Source: Lumbricus rubellus (lineage: Eukaryota; Annelida; Clitellata; Crassiclitellata; Lumbricidae). Taken from it: 64,000 bases of DNA. A program made the position numbers and the translations under genes. The stretch lies in the NCBI GenBank assembly GCA_945859605.1, contig OX243815.1, positions 23,633,031 through 23,697,030 on the forward strand. Direction: 5' to 3'. Of the stretch, positions 14,201-23,298 are shown one piece after another. A model generated the notes under the pieces. That model did no database searches. It was not told the DNA's origin and worked only from the letters and a program-made list of their open reading frames with translations. Each line of letters begins with the position of its first letter. Positions within the stretch are counted from its first letter, which is position 1.

Positions 14201-16231
14201 TCTCAAAAGTCAAAAATTTTTATAACGAATATTAAATGCTCAGGCTAAGACGTTGGTTCAAATTCAAAGATGAGAATTTTTCTCTAAAACCAGAACAACA
14301 GTGATGAATTCTAAGCTAAATCTATCAGATTAAGAGTGTGCATGTTTCTGATTAAATTATGACATATAGCACATATAATCCTAACTAGAAATTATTATAC
14401 TATTATCATCATTTTTTAATCTCCAAGGAACATATTATCCTTCAGTACCTAAAATTCCAGAAGAATAAAACATCTTGGTTGGATAAAACTAGTGAAGTTC
14501 ATTTGATGTTTCTCAACACTAAAGAGTAAAGAGGATTTTAACCACAGAGGTCTCAACTACAACACCACAGCAATTTTACTATCCTGACTCTACAATCTTA
14601 CATTACAAAATATACAAAACCTTAGCTCACCTATATTCTTTTCTAAGTGAAAACAGACTATAATCAACTTACACGTCATATAGATTAACTCTGTTCCTAG
14701 ATATTTCTCCAATAACACTTTCTCCAATAACAGACCAGCCTTTAAAAACACTTTCCAACAACTTGTTAATTCACTTGAGCACTTTACTGTACATACACAT
14801 TTGTTTTTTTAACCTAGACCACCGAGGCCTCTGAATACTAACTGTACTAGCTTTAAAAATACAGAAAGACTTAACTCAGAGATCAACGGTTTGAGCCTCA
14901 AGAATATCTCTGAGACCACAGAAAAGACAAAAATAAATAATACATATAACCATTAACCAACCAGTTGTTCATATGCGGCTGCTCTGTTCTGGTAGAATGT
15001 AGCGATCTCTTCACGGTTCTCGTCTGGACAGACGTTGAGCGCCTCTGTGTAGCATTCTATCGATTTATCAAACCGTCCAGCTTTGAAATATTTGTTACCT
15101 TTGTTTTTTGCTGACTGTGCTAACTGCAAATGATCCTAAAAACAATATAAAGTCAAGAAATTTATAAAAATTTATCAAAAGGTAATTTAATTTTGTTCTT
15201 GCCTAGATCTATACTAAACAGCCATTCACAATTTTTTTGACTCTGTAGCATATACAGTTGTCCCTTGTGATTTTTCTGGGTAATAAAGTCACAGTTGTGG
15301 TAAATCTTGCACTGTTTTACAAAAGCATCACTAAAACACTGGCATCTCCCAGGCACACCCCATGTATGCCAATTGGGCAAAGTCTCAGTTATGAAAAAAT
15401 TTCACTGGCTGCCCATTGCTTCTCGTGTACTGCTCTTGTTCTTAAGAACTCAACAGGGATGCTCCTAAATATCTATGCACATTAATTTGCAAACACCTTT
15501 CTGTCTCGTCCCATCCTTTCCAGACTGCAGATCGACCTGATTTCCTCCTAGCTTCCCATGCAAAAATTGCCATGGCACAACACCAAGCCTTTGCCATTTT
15601 GAGTCCTTCTATGTGTAATAATCTACCACCTTCAATCTGTAGTAATTATTTAGTCAACGTCCACCATGACCATCTTCCAGGTCTGAACAAAGCTTCGGGC
15701 AAACTCCGACCAAGCTTATGACAGTAGGATGATTTCAGAACTTGACTTATTTTTTGTCGCCAAAATAACGTTCCATCTTTGAACTTTGATCAAAACAGGC
15801 ACATGTCACGTGACTGGAGTAACATTACATGCTTTACACTGTTTAGAGTTTAGGTACTTCTCTGCTCACATACCGTATGTTGATTGCAAAGGCACAAATC
15901 CTGGATGCCCGACTGTTCTGAGTAAAACGGGGCACCATCCACGACGGAAAAATAAAACCGAACATCAAATAAACTATAAACAATAAATGTCGAAGCGAAC
16001 AAATATTAGTTGCGTCACCTTAACTTGAGGTTCCGAGGAATCGTCGCTCAAATCAGTTTTCTTTGAGGTCTCGTTCTTTATCTCTTGACTTAATCTTTTC
16101 GTTTTAGCAGTTTTACGTTTTTTGTAATACCATAACCCGGCTGCCCCGACAACAATAGGGGCGGCAACTGCCAAAACAATCTGCCATTTAGGCCAATCCT
16201 CCGTCAGATTCGGTCTTTGGATAGGCGCCAT
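5298..16231 (-). CDS. TOMM70: Mitochondrial import receptor subunit TOM70
   Basis: Outer-membrane receptor that takes carrier-type preproteins from cytosolic HSP70/HSP90 and passes them to the TOM pore. Exons in gene order: 16019-16231, 14962-15135, 14011-14137, 13551-13660, 12619-12803, 11425-11635, 10960-11094, 8233-8338, 7601-7719, 6922-7019, 5990-6112, 5298-5454. All junctions are AG/GT and keep frame, giving 585 residues (human about 608). The N terminus has one membrane anchor (about residues 17-36, from WQIVLAV to GLWYY) followed by a Lys/Arg-rich stretch (KKRKTAKTKR), the signal-anchor layout of TOM70. TPR repeats follow: AKNKGNKYFKAGRF and FYQNRAAAYEQL (exon 2), KALFRRAKA (exon 3), LLLRATFYLL (exon 6), NALIKRGS and IYHHKGQ (exon 7), AEGYALFGQ (exon 9), and a final AHLYSLLDAA helix. 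The start is the first ATG in frame before the anchor. Intron 7 carries a 2.3-kb LINE. Family assignment is secure; the UTRs are not defined. Confidence 0.96.
5630..5700. mobile_element. 71-bp TTAA-flanked hairpin element (degenerate)
   Basis: Framed by TTAA at 5626-5629 and 5701-5704. Outer ends are CTTTTACCCATT and AACGGGTAAAGGG, imperfect inverted copies. Same plan as the elements at 11203, 44438 and 55210. In TOM70 intron 11. Confidence 0.5.
6400..6696. repeat. 23-bp minisatellite, about 13 copies
   Basis: Unit TTTTATTTTCATTTCTGCC plus [A/G]TAA, with few substitutions. In intron 10 of TOM70. Confidence 0.95.
8475..8535. repeat. ATGT/ACGT/ATGC tetranucleotide repeat
   Basis: Runs of (TATG)n, then (TACG)n, then (CATG)n that together are partly self-complementary. 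In TOM70 intron 7, just downstream of the LINE on the gene's strand. Confidence 0.85.
8586..10856 (-). mobile_element. RTE-clade LINE, 5'-truncated, 17-bp TSD
   Basis: Non-LTR retrotransposon in intron 7 of TOM70, same strand as the gene. Direct repeats ATAATATAATGCACACC flank it exactly (8569-8585 and 10857-10873), fixing both boundaries at 2271 bp. Truncated at the 5' end inside the endonuclease. The 3' end has no poly(A); it ends in two tandem copies of ACCAGGTG, and the ORF's TGA stop lies inside this tail. A short 3' end with a tandem tail and the polymerase motifs fit the RTE/BovB clade. Without it the intron would be about 330 bp. Confidence 0.92.
8589..10856 (-). CDS. LINE polyprotein: endonuclease C-end, reverse transcriptase
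   Basis: About 750 codons with no stop or frameshift. In order: the endonuclease C-terminal motif RNQIDYVVVNKRW and CGTDHEIIV; an acidic, coiled-coil-rich linker; RT motifs QAGFRKARGTRDHI, FIDYSKAFDCIDHTLLW (motif A Asp), GVRQGCILSPFLFNLYAERI (motif B) and LRYADDTTLLAG (motif C, YADD); then YGCETWT, YFGHVMRSNGLEKE and GRRRCGRPRKKWLDEV, typical of RTE/BovB polymerases. All RT catalytic Asp residues are present, so it is young, but the missing endonuclease N terminus makes it non-autonomous. Its frame continues upstream past 10856 into TOM70 intron and antisense exon sequence; that part is not LINE. Confidence 0.93.
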   Translation of the reverse strand, partial: AHYTPDGKHRNQIDYVVVNKRWKSTIKDVRTRPGADCGTDHEIIVATLQLKLKKMKRDKRLTSFDCKGITPEYRVEIKNRFEILETDDTMEEQDTNTLWTKMKTAIQETTEKHVPKKTSRKTTPWLSEETIEVAIERREAKKEGNRDRVKTLNKTFQRKAREDKENHLNEMCRELEEEGKKGRTKELFAKMKEITKTAGPRMGSLKSKDGKIIGDEEEIKERWREYTEELYMEDECVEKENIKIEEVENEPEILEVEVEWAIKQLKDNKAPGHDGIPIELVKAGDEAVVRTITKLCNQIWKTGQWPEDWKRSVFIPIFKKGDARECGNYRTIAMISHTSKILLKIIHKRMEKTIERELPTNQAGFRKARGTRDHIANIRWIMERQREYGQQVHMCFIDYSKAFDCIDHTLLWQTLIEMGIPKHLIKLLRGLYVDQEAVIRTEYGDTGKFKIRKGVRQGCILSPFLFNLYAERIMRRAGLEEATEGVRIAGKILNNLRYADDTTLLAGKRDDLVELIRRVRKESEKAGLYFNVKKTKVMTTATWKNFEVDGETIEVVSSFTFLGSMIEKEGRSDMEIRRRVTMGKTAMNGLEKIWKDKYVSREAKKRLVRALIFPVVLYGCETWTKTRDMEKKINACEMWIWRKMLRISWTEKRTNESVREELGIEREETLQQTATWRKLSYFGHVMRSNGLEKELMTACGEGRRRCGRPRKKWLDEVQEKSGMRLEELREATRERINWRRCTRAFARAPVADGTR
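11203..11273. mobile_element. 71-bp TTAA-flanked hairpin element
   Basis: TTAA at 11199-11202 and 11274-11277. Ends CCCTATCGCCCC and GGGGCGAAAGGG form an imperfect inverted repeat. Inside lies a second short palindrome, CCGATATTTCGG. In TOM70 intron 6. Ends resemble those of the piggyBac-type element at 56939-58380. Confidence 0.65.
11691..12122. mobile_element. MITE with 26-bp exact terminal inverted repeats
   Basis: Eight A's plus TGTTGTGTTTCCGGTAAC at the left (from 11697) recurs as an exact inverted copy at the right (to about 12118). Just inside, CCGACCGACCC and CCGACCTACCGACCC are direct copies. No coding. In intron 5 of TOM70, 55 bp from exon 6. TSD not clear. Confidence 0.75.
15390..15650 (+). 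mobile_element. L2/CR1-like LINE 3' remnant
   Basis: Broken frames read HWLPIASRVLLL and, further on, ILSPSMWNNLPPSIC, the conserved tail of L2/CR1-type polymerases (HWLPI... WNxLP...). In TOM70 intron 1. Confidence 0.5.
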
Positions 16232-16735
16232 TGTTCTTCGTTAGGTCCTCGATTGGAAAGTACTAGGTTCTACAACTCTGCGTCTCACGTTCTGTGATAA
16301 ATCTATGCATAGACACATGCTTTGGCTGATTTATATAGAGGTCGCTAACTGGCCAAATAATAGCATAGCATAGCAAGGGCTTTAAGTGGTTCAGAAGACG
16401 CTTGATCTGTGTAAGAGGGACTGGAAATTAATCTGGAAAAGAACGGAATACGACCAAAGTATACGACCGCCTCTGGGCTACTCTTTTGGGCAACCCTTCT
16501 GACCTGACATAGTGCTCGTGAATAACCTTGTGCCCTGCGCTTGTCTTTCGAGTGGCATTCTTGAAATTTGGTGATAACGACTACGATGTGAAAACCTAAT
16601 AGCAAAGTTTTCATAGCTTCCTCTTAAACACTGCGACTGTGTTCACCGAGACAGTACTCTCATTCAAGCCATTCCACAGGTCTATTATAATAGCTCTAGC
16701 TAGCACTGAAGAATTCGCTGCTAGTCACTCTAGTC
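16232..16735. promoter_or_regulatory. TOM70 5' flank
   Basis: Sequence upstream of the TOM70 start; promoter expected here but no core motif can be fixed. No other gene seen. Confidence 0.4.
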
Positions 16736-17076
16736 CAGCGGTTCCCAACCCGTGGCCCGCGGGCCAAAAGTGGCCCGCCAGGCCTCAAAAAGTGGCCCTC
16801 ATCTCTCAAAGAACTTTTAAAATATAATGAAAAATTTGACAATTTGGACAGGATAGAACACCTAATTATTTTCTGTAACAAATTATTTTATTTTGACGTC
16901 TATAAATAACATCAAATACTCTATTTTTAATCAATTATAACAATTTTATATGCTTTCAGTTAATTAAAGTTTAGCCATGTGGCCCCCCTAATGTCCTTCA
17001 ACTAAGAAAGTGGCCCTCGTGTCTTCCGACCTAGAAAAAGTGGCCCTTCAGTCAAAAAAGGTTGGGAACCACTGCA
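16736..17076. mobile_element. hAT-type MITE, about 340 bp
   Basis: Ends CAGCGGTTCCCAACC and GGTTGGGAACCACTG are inverted copies of the CAGnGGTTC-type termini of hAT/Charlie elements. Flanks CTCTAGTC and GTCTAGTC (7 of 8 equal) are a likely TSD. Inside, AAGTGGCCC words repeat near both ends. Confidence 0.75.
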
Positions 17077-17139
17077 GTCTAGTCTATAGAGTAGTAATTA
17101 GCCGAATCAGCACAATTACAATTCTCAAACTATAATGCC

Positions 17140-17770
17140 ATCGTCTACTGTAAAAAATTTGGAGTTAAACTTGACTCGACACTGTCAATGGACTTCGAAA
17201 CTGCAGAAATTGCTCGCTCCATCAATTTTAATACTCGTGTTCTGCGACACATCCGACCTTTCCTCACAAAAGAGATTTCAAAACCATCGCATGTGGAATA
17301 GTAAACTCTCATCTCAACTACTGCAACAGCCTTCACTATGGAACATCTGCAAAAAAATCAACATCTCTTCAGCGGGTGAAAACAACCTCACACAGGTCGT
17401 CTGCAATGTCTCGTATCAGTGCAGTAGCAAACCACTTCTGAAAACCCTCTACTGGCTACCCATCAAAGAAAGTATTACATACAAAATCACCATCATCACC
17501 TATAACTGTGTAACAATGAAAACTCCTTCATATCTCTCCATGCAATCTCCTTCAATATTATGTGCCCTCAAGGAACATGTGATTTCATCCGGAAACTGAA
17601 CACTTAGTCCTTCATCGCTGCCGCACAGCAACTGCATCTAGATCCTTCACCTCATCCACACCCCGAATATGGAACAATCTTCTCTCTGAGATCAGAAACT
17701 CCACATCGCTGACAACTTTCAAGACTCATTTAAAAACAAAACTTTTTACACAGGCCCATCTTGACTGACT
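17140..17770 (+). mobile_element. L2/Rex-like LINE 3' remnant
   Basis: Frame-broken polymerase C-terminal region: NLGVKLDSTLSMDFET, TIACGIVNSHLNYCNSLHYG, then after frameshifts SFTSSTPRIWNNLLSEIRNS and FKTHLKTKLF. This is the order of the last part of L2/CR1-group polymerases. Confidence 0.7.
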
Positions 17771-18779
17771 TTTCCCTGCTAAAAGTGCATGTGAATCAGG
17801 GCTTTTTTAACGTGCAGTTGTACACAAAATGTGCAGTTCTAAATGGATTTGTGCAGTTGTAGAAGCACTTCTGTACAGTTAAAACTGGTAAAAAATGGTA
17901 ATTGTCTTCGGATTGGAAGTAACTTACCATGGATGATGAAAGGGAAGAGGAGTTGTGCAGTTCTAAAAATTCCTTAAAAACAGCCCTGATGTGAATCGTT
18001 GCTATGATTTTAAATCAATTGCTTACAAACTTATGGCACTAAAACCTATACATATTATTATTATCATCATTAGGCCTATCATTGTTATAATAATATTATT
18101 GTTATTATTATTATTATTATTACTGAAACATAATGAATATCAATATGAATAAGGATATGAAAACACGGCAGGATTTCTGAACTACAACTCCCACAATACC
18201 ACATGGCTGCAACAGTTTTATGCCGGATACAAGTACATCACAATATGCTTTTTTACACACCATATAGCCCCGTTATAGTTAGGCTTTGTTATTGCTGTTA
18301 CAATTGACTAAAATCCATAATTAAATCAATAAAATAATAAATGTCCGATCCTCAAAAAATACACCAGAAAAGTCACGCATGGATGATGGTTACTATAAAC
18401 AAATCGAATTATAGAACTTACAGCATTGTAAAACGTCATGTAAACTATGCTTGTATTGCTTAGTCTGGATGTCTTAAGCAGGATAATTCCTTGGACGTGT
18501 TACAGCAGGCTAGACTCCAATCCAACTCTATTATGGTTGCTGTACTATATCGGAACATGGCAGCCATCAGCATCATCTTTCACAAGGCAATCCTATTCTA
18601 CATTCTGCACTCATACTCTACATACTAAACACAAACTTCTGCAACTTCATAGGACCACAAAAATAAGTTATATGTGTTGGTTACAGAGTTTCACGGTTTC
18701 TTAGTAAGGTTGCAAAGCAAAATGATATCTATGACAAGTCATTAGAGCAGTAAAATATTTTATATTTTGCAAATATTCT
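17771..18779. other. Intergenic, TOM70 5' side to ECI1 3' end
   Basis: No gene seen. (TTA)n-type repeats lie at about 18056-18122. A small inner repeat, GTGCAGTT(C/G)TA, recurs between 17810 and 17960. The part next to 18779 is probably ECI1 3' UTR. Confidence 0.4.
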
Positions 18780-21700
18780 TCAAGGCTTCTTTTTCAACGA
18801 ATTGATATAGCTGCTCAAAATTTCCTGAGTTTCATCCATCAAAATCAGATTGTGTATGTAATCCAAAGATTCATCTTGCCGAGAAATCATTCGGTCAAGC
18901 GTGGGCTTTCGTAGCGCTTCCTTTGTCAACTGCCGAGCATGCCCTGTTCAACATAAAAACAATTGATAAAGCCAGAATAATGTATACATGTGCACTTGTT
19001 ATAGTACCCCTCAAGATTTCTACTCAGGAGCGCTTGCGACTTCAGCGCAGACACTGAATCGGAGTTTCACGCCGAAGCGCTGAGCAATCGCAAGTGAAGG
19101 ACTTGCCCAAGGTCAATACAAAGCGGCTTGAGGTGGATTCGACCTTCAACCCTCCGGCTGCAAGGCAACGAACATCCCACTACACCACCGTGCCCCACAA
19201 CAATGCACCAAGTTGATCTACAGGCACTATGTAAATATTGACTTATACCATAATAAAAAAGATCCACTGTTTCCCTTCAACTTGCACATTAATCATAAAC
19301 AAACCATAAACCCTTAACAAATCAACGGAGCTCACGCACCACAACCACTTCGTTCACTTGCCTGGAACGTTCAGCCACTTTATCACTTCACGTCGAGCAG
19401 TCTCAAGAACTTCGGATTCAGGAACAACTTCGTCGATTAGACCAATCTTCAACGCTTCGTTTGGTAAGAAGAGCTCACCGCGTATCAAAGCACGCTCGCC
19501 AATCCTTTGCCCAACAGTATTCACCATTGAGTCCATCAGCCTAAAAAATAGGTGAAAAGTTGCTTAAATACATGAATCAATAGAGGTATGTATAGAAATG
19601 AATACTGCAAACCAGCAAGTTAAGGTTTCCTGTCTTCAAGCCAAATCATGACAGATAAACAGTCTATGATTTTAGTAAACATAAATCAAAATATCTGAGC
19701 AATTATGAGACTAATTAAATAGCTGATTGACATACAACAACAATCTGATATCAAAATTAAAACACAGCAGCCATCTTCAGAATGCAATCCGGAATGGCAT
19801 AACAGTAAGTGATAATTATAGTGTTTTTTACAACTCATAATTATTAGGAGATAAAATTTTCTCACCAAAGTGGAGCTTCAATTCCCTGAAATAGTATAAA
19901 CACTGTTGTTACCAACCAGAATTAGAGATATGGATATTTTATTAAATTGCTCCAAACTAGAGAGTGATGTGGGGGAGAGAATCCCTACTAACAGCAAGTA
20001 GGTAAGTCTTCCTCATCTCTGCCCCATCCCCGCCTGTTTTGTCACCATCCCACATGTGATTTCTCCCCAATCATCAACCCCAATCCAATCCATGCTGAAC
20101 AACATCACAATGCAAGTTTACAAAATTTAATTAAAGAAAACAATTATTTTCAGCTTACAAAACATTTCTTTAATTGCTAATTACATCATAACATAAAAAA
20201 TTTATCGACAGCTTGCATTAAACCAAGACTTAGTCCCAATTACCTCTCACCAGTTAATAGCTCCGCGAAATAATAACATTTCCATCTCACATGATCTCAG
20301 TATCACCCTGTGTTGCTGATTCGAGATTATACTTGTAGCTCTAGGAATTAAACTTGACTACTACGATAAACAAACTAATTCATCAACATAGACAGGCTCA
20401 TAAAATGGCAAAATATAACTTTTAGCTGAACTACAATTATTATTTAAACAAATTCAGTCCCTTTTTGCTTTAAAAGTTAACCGGTATTTCTATCTCACTT
20501 TCCATGTAATTTTAAATGCTTCAAGTGTTGCCTTAAAGGTGGTTGAATCAGCCAACTAACCAGAAACCACAATCACCAGTAAAAGCAAATGAAACGTACC
20601 AACTGGCTTTCATTAAGGCCGATCTTGTATGAGCCTGAGGCCATAACACGGTGATCACAGCACAGAGCAATCATGCAACCGCCTGCAATACAGTGTCCCT
20701 GCAAACAACCATACAGTTTTACAGTACGCTATTTTGACATTGCAGGCATTACTTTGCATTGTTTAATTAATTGCATATTGTGACCATTACAGTCTACAGA
20801 ACTTGAAATCTGAATCAGTCTAATTACTGTCAGCAAATTGTTAAAATACTCTTAAATTAATTACCGTCCTATATAGCGTCTTATTTAGCCGTTGTTGAAC
20901 TGGGAGCACTTCTGAGTAGATTACCTTGAAGGTGCGCTATACAAAAAGTCAATAATAATAATAATTGCAAATGAAAAATGAACATTGAACAGCAGTTTGG
21001 GACAAATGCGTTAATGTTGTATTCTTGGTGCTGCGTACTAGTTAAACAAAGTTATTCCTAGTATTAGCCTACAGTGGAACTAAAAATAGCTACGATATGA
21101 TGTTGTTATATCAAAAGTAATAAAATCCACATACTCACATTGATAGCGGCCACTGTTGCAAGACGTGATCCATACAGCTTAAGCCAGAACTCTTGCAAGG
21201 CTCTCCAAAGTTCCCGCACATTCAGCTCTGTAAGTTCCAGACCAGCGCAGAACAGTTTAGGAATAACCTAAAAATTATCATACCTTTATCATATTGGCTT
21301 CCAAACTCCATAACATTGTTCTAACTAAACTGATCAGTAAGTTTACTGCATTCTTTCAGTGTTGTCAAAAAGAAAAAACTTCTTTATCTTTTAGAACTTT
21401 ATGCATGGCAACTAGGAGGCACACGTAATTTTCACAGGGAAATGGGTTTGATAACTATAACCCATATCCAAGTCTGGAGCCACCATATAACTACCTCTTC
21501 TCCATCTGACGTAAACTCACTGTTGTGCACTATCTCTGTAACCACTTCCAGGAATTAGGGGTCAGGTGTTTGGGCACTTGCTTTTAAAAGGCAACATTAC
21601 AAAAAACTGTCTCAGAACCTGACTTGGCCATTTCGGCATTTGCTACATAGTAAACATTCTGAGGTGGTTCATCAAAACAGGGTTCGAGCAAGATAATTAA

Positions 21701-22466
21701 AATTAGCTAATACAATGAGAATTTCCAGTCTCTTTATTTACCGAAGTGATGATAAGGCCATTGTATCTTTTATCCTGCTCAAGTTTGTCTAAGGCAATGT
21801 TTAAGTTCGTTAACGTCTGCAGACTCAAACTGTTCACCGGTTTCTTTTTCATTCGCAGTATAGCAATGCCTGGTGAACAAGAAACAAGTTACACCACATA
21901 TGCATATAATATACATTATACAAGTATAAATGCAACTGTGGATTAATACAAACACATGTCCAACTTCCAGGTACACCAGGCTAACATGTGCTAGCTACAT
22001 GAAACAACATCACTACCATCCATCAGTACAGTAGTAATGGTTTCAGCCTAACGACACTGTGTGATAACAGATCAATAGTATTACCCTCCTCCTTCAACCA
22101 GCGTTTGGTCTGGCACTACCAGAGTATGAGCAGGGTATCCACGACTGAACCTGATTTGCCTGAGATTCAGATCTTCTTCGACCTATTTTCTACGATGTAT
22201 GTTTGCATGAGCACTTGTGATAGCCCCTTTCAAGAATCTAGTAAGAGGCGCTCCAGACTACAGCACAGACACTTCATCCGGAGTTTGATGCCGAAGCGCA
22301 TTAATCAATCCTTACCGGTGTCTTCGTCAGTTGAAACATCAAAATCCGTGGCAGCAGTAGACAAAGATTGACAGATGAAAGAATTATAAGGAATGACACG
22401 ATTCCTTCCTAAGTGAGGCGGCACCATCTTTAGATACGATTGCCTTAGCAACCTCAAAGCAGCCAT
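18780..22466 (-). CDS. ECI1: Enoyl-CoA delta isomerase 1, mitochondrial
   Basis: Crotonase-fold enzyme that moves cis-3 or trans-3 double bonds to trans-2-enoyl-CoA, so that unsaturated fatty acids can finish beta-oxidation in the mitochondrial matrix. Exons in gene order: 22316-22466, 21742-21869, 21139-21267, 20600-20698, 19866-19885, 19362-19540, 18780-18943; 289 residues (human 302). Exon 1 encodes a basic, Ser/Leu-rich leader (MAALRLLRQSYLKMV) typical of a mitochondrial presequence. Exon 2 has KKPVNSLSL, exon 3 the CAGLELTEL loop (usual form SAGLDLTEM) that helps form the oxyanion hole, and exon 4 AGGCMIAL and GLNESQL, whose Glu is the family's catalytic base. Exon 5 is only 20 bp (GIEAPLW). 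Exon 7 ends in LKKKP. Intron 6 begins with GC rather than GT (19360-19361). SINE copies lie in introns 1 and 6. ECI1 rather than ECI2 because there is no acyl-CoA-binding domain. Confidence 0.95.
18998..19203 (-). mobile_element. tRNA-derived SINE, full-length copy
   Basis: Read on the minus strand, the head has GTGGTGGTGTAGTGGGATGT (A-box-like) and, about 35 bp on, GAAGGTCGAATCC (degenerate B box GGTTCGAATCC), then a shared body (CTTGCCCAAGGTC-like, CACGCCGAAGCG in forward sense) and a tail. It fills about half of ECI1 intron 6. Sister copies: 22209-22312, 49319-49522, 56136-56321. Confidence 0.7.
20870..20960 (+). mobile_element. L2-like LINE 3' tail
   Basis: Carries the shared tail CTGGGAGCACTTCTGAGTAG ... 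GTGCGCTATACAA. The same tail follows recognisable L2-like coding remnants at 35780-36080. Confidence 0.55.
22209..22312 (-). mobile_element. SINE 3' part abutting ECI1 exon 1
   Basis: Body and tail of the SINE family of 18998-19203, without the tRNA-like head. It ends about 4 bp from the exon 1 boundary (22316), so the donor GTAAGG lies at the repeat's very edge. Confidence 0.6.
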
Positions 22467-23298
22467 TTCTCAGCTATGCAGACTTGAAAATTCTTGAATC
22501 TACAAACTGAAAAACAGAACATCAATGTTATTCAATGCATTTGTTCGTGTCAATGAAACTAAAACATGGCTGATCTATTAAATCGCTTAACAGTTGCGAC
22601 CCACACGCTTTCTTTCACAGAGCCCCGTACAGACGCCCAGCCAGCGCTCTTACCGATGTAGGTAACTGGGCCAGTGCACAGATCCATTTCCTTTCTGGAC
22701 ATCCGTTGGTCTTTTTACTGGCATAACTATAGTTTCGGGGACCGACGTGTCGGTTATGGTAAGGTTAGGCGCCGTGAGGGTCAGTTAGGGCTCAGCTTAG
22801 ACGTCGTGAGGGTCGGTGAGGATTCTAATTAAGGGTCAGTGTCGTCCTTCGGTCCCCGATACTATAGTTACGCACTTGTTACTGACCTCAGCCGCGGGGC
22901 AACGTACTGAGAATTTTTTTATTTTATTACAGAACGCTAGCAAACCAAACCAAATCCATGTGTTTACTTCTAACAGCAACTGAACAACTGAAAATAATGC
23001 CAGTCGGAATATACTAAGCATGATAATATTATATGATGAACATTACCAGCACAAACGGCCCAGGTCAACATAGCACAGAAAGCCCCAAGTCTATTAATAG
23101 CACAACCCGTGTCCAGTGACCATGCAAGCCATTCCTTGGCTCGTTATAATGCAGAAGAAAGAAGGAACTTGCTTGATTGTGTAATCTGAAAGACTTAAAG
23201 AGCGAAATACCTCAACCCCCCCCCATACCCCCACTAACAAAAAACTCATCGGATTTGGAAAAAATTGTGTGGGTCACCTTTTTAGCCAGGCTCCAGCA
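22467..23298. promoter_or_regulatory. ECI1 5' flank
   Basis: Upstream of the ECI1 start. Contains the MITE at 22721-22873 and otherwise no recognised feature; promoter expected near 22470-22650. C-rich run at 23215-23225 before the array. Confidence 0.4.
22721..22873. mobile_element. MITE, 153 bp, about 25-bp inverted ends
   Basis: Left GCATAACTATAGTTTCGGGG and right, in reverse complement, GCGTAACTATAGTATCGGGG, both continuing with ACCGA. The inside has GTCGTGAGGGTC words also found in inverted orientation in the 65-bp repeats at 29276-29415. Confidence 0.7.

Noticed and set aside
16345..16614. 89-codon minus-strand frame upstream of TOM70
   Set aside because: No recognisable domain or conserved motif; sequence looks like promoter flank or repeat.
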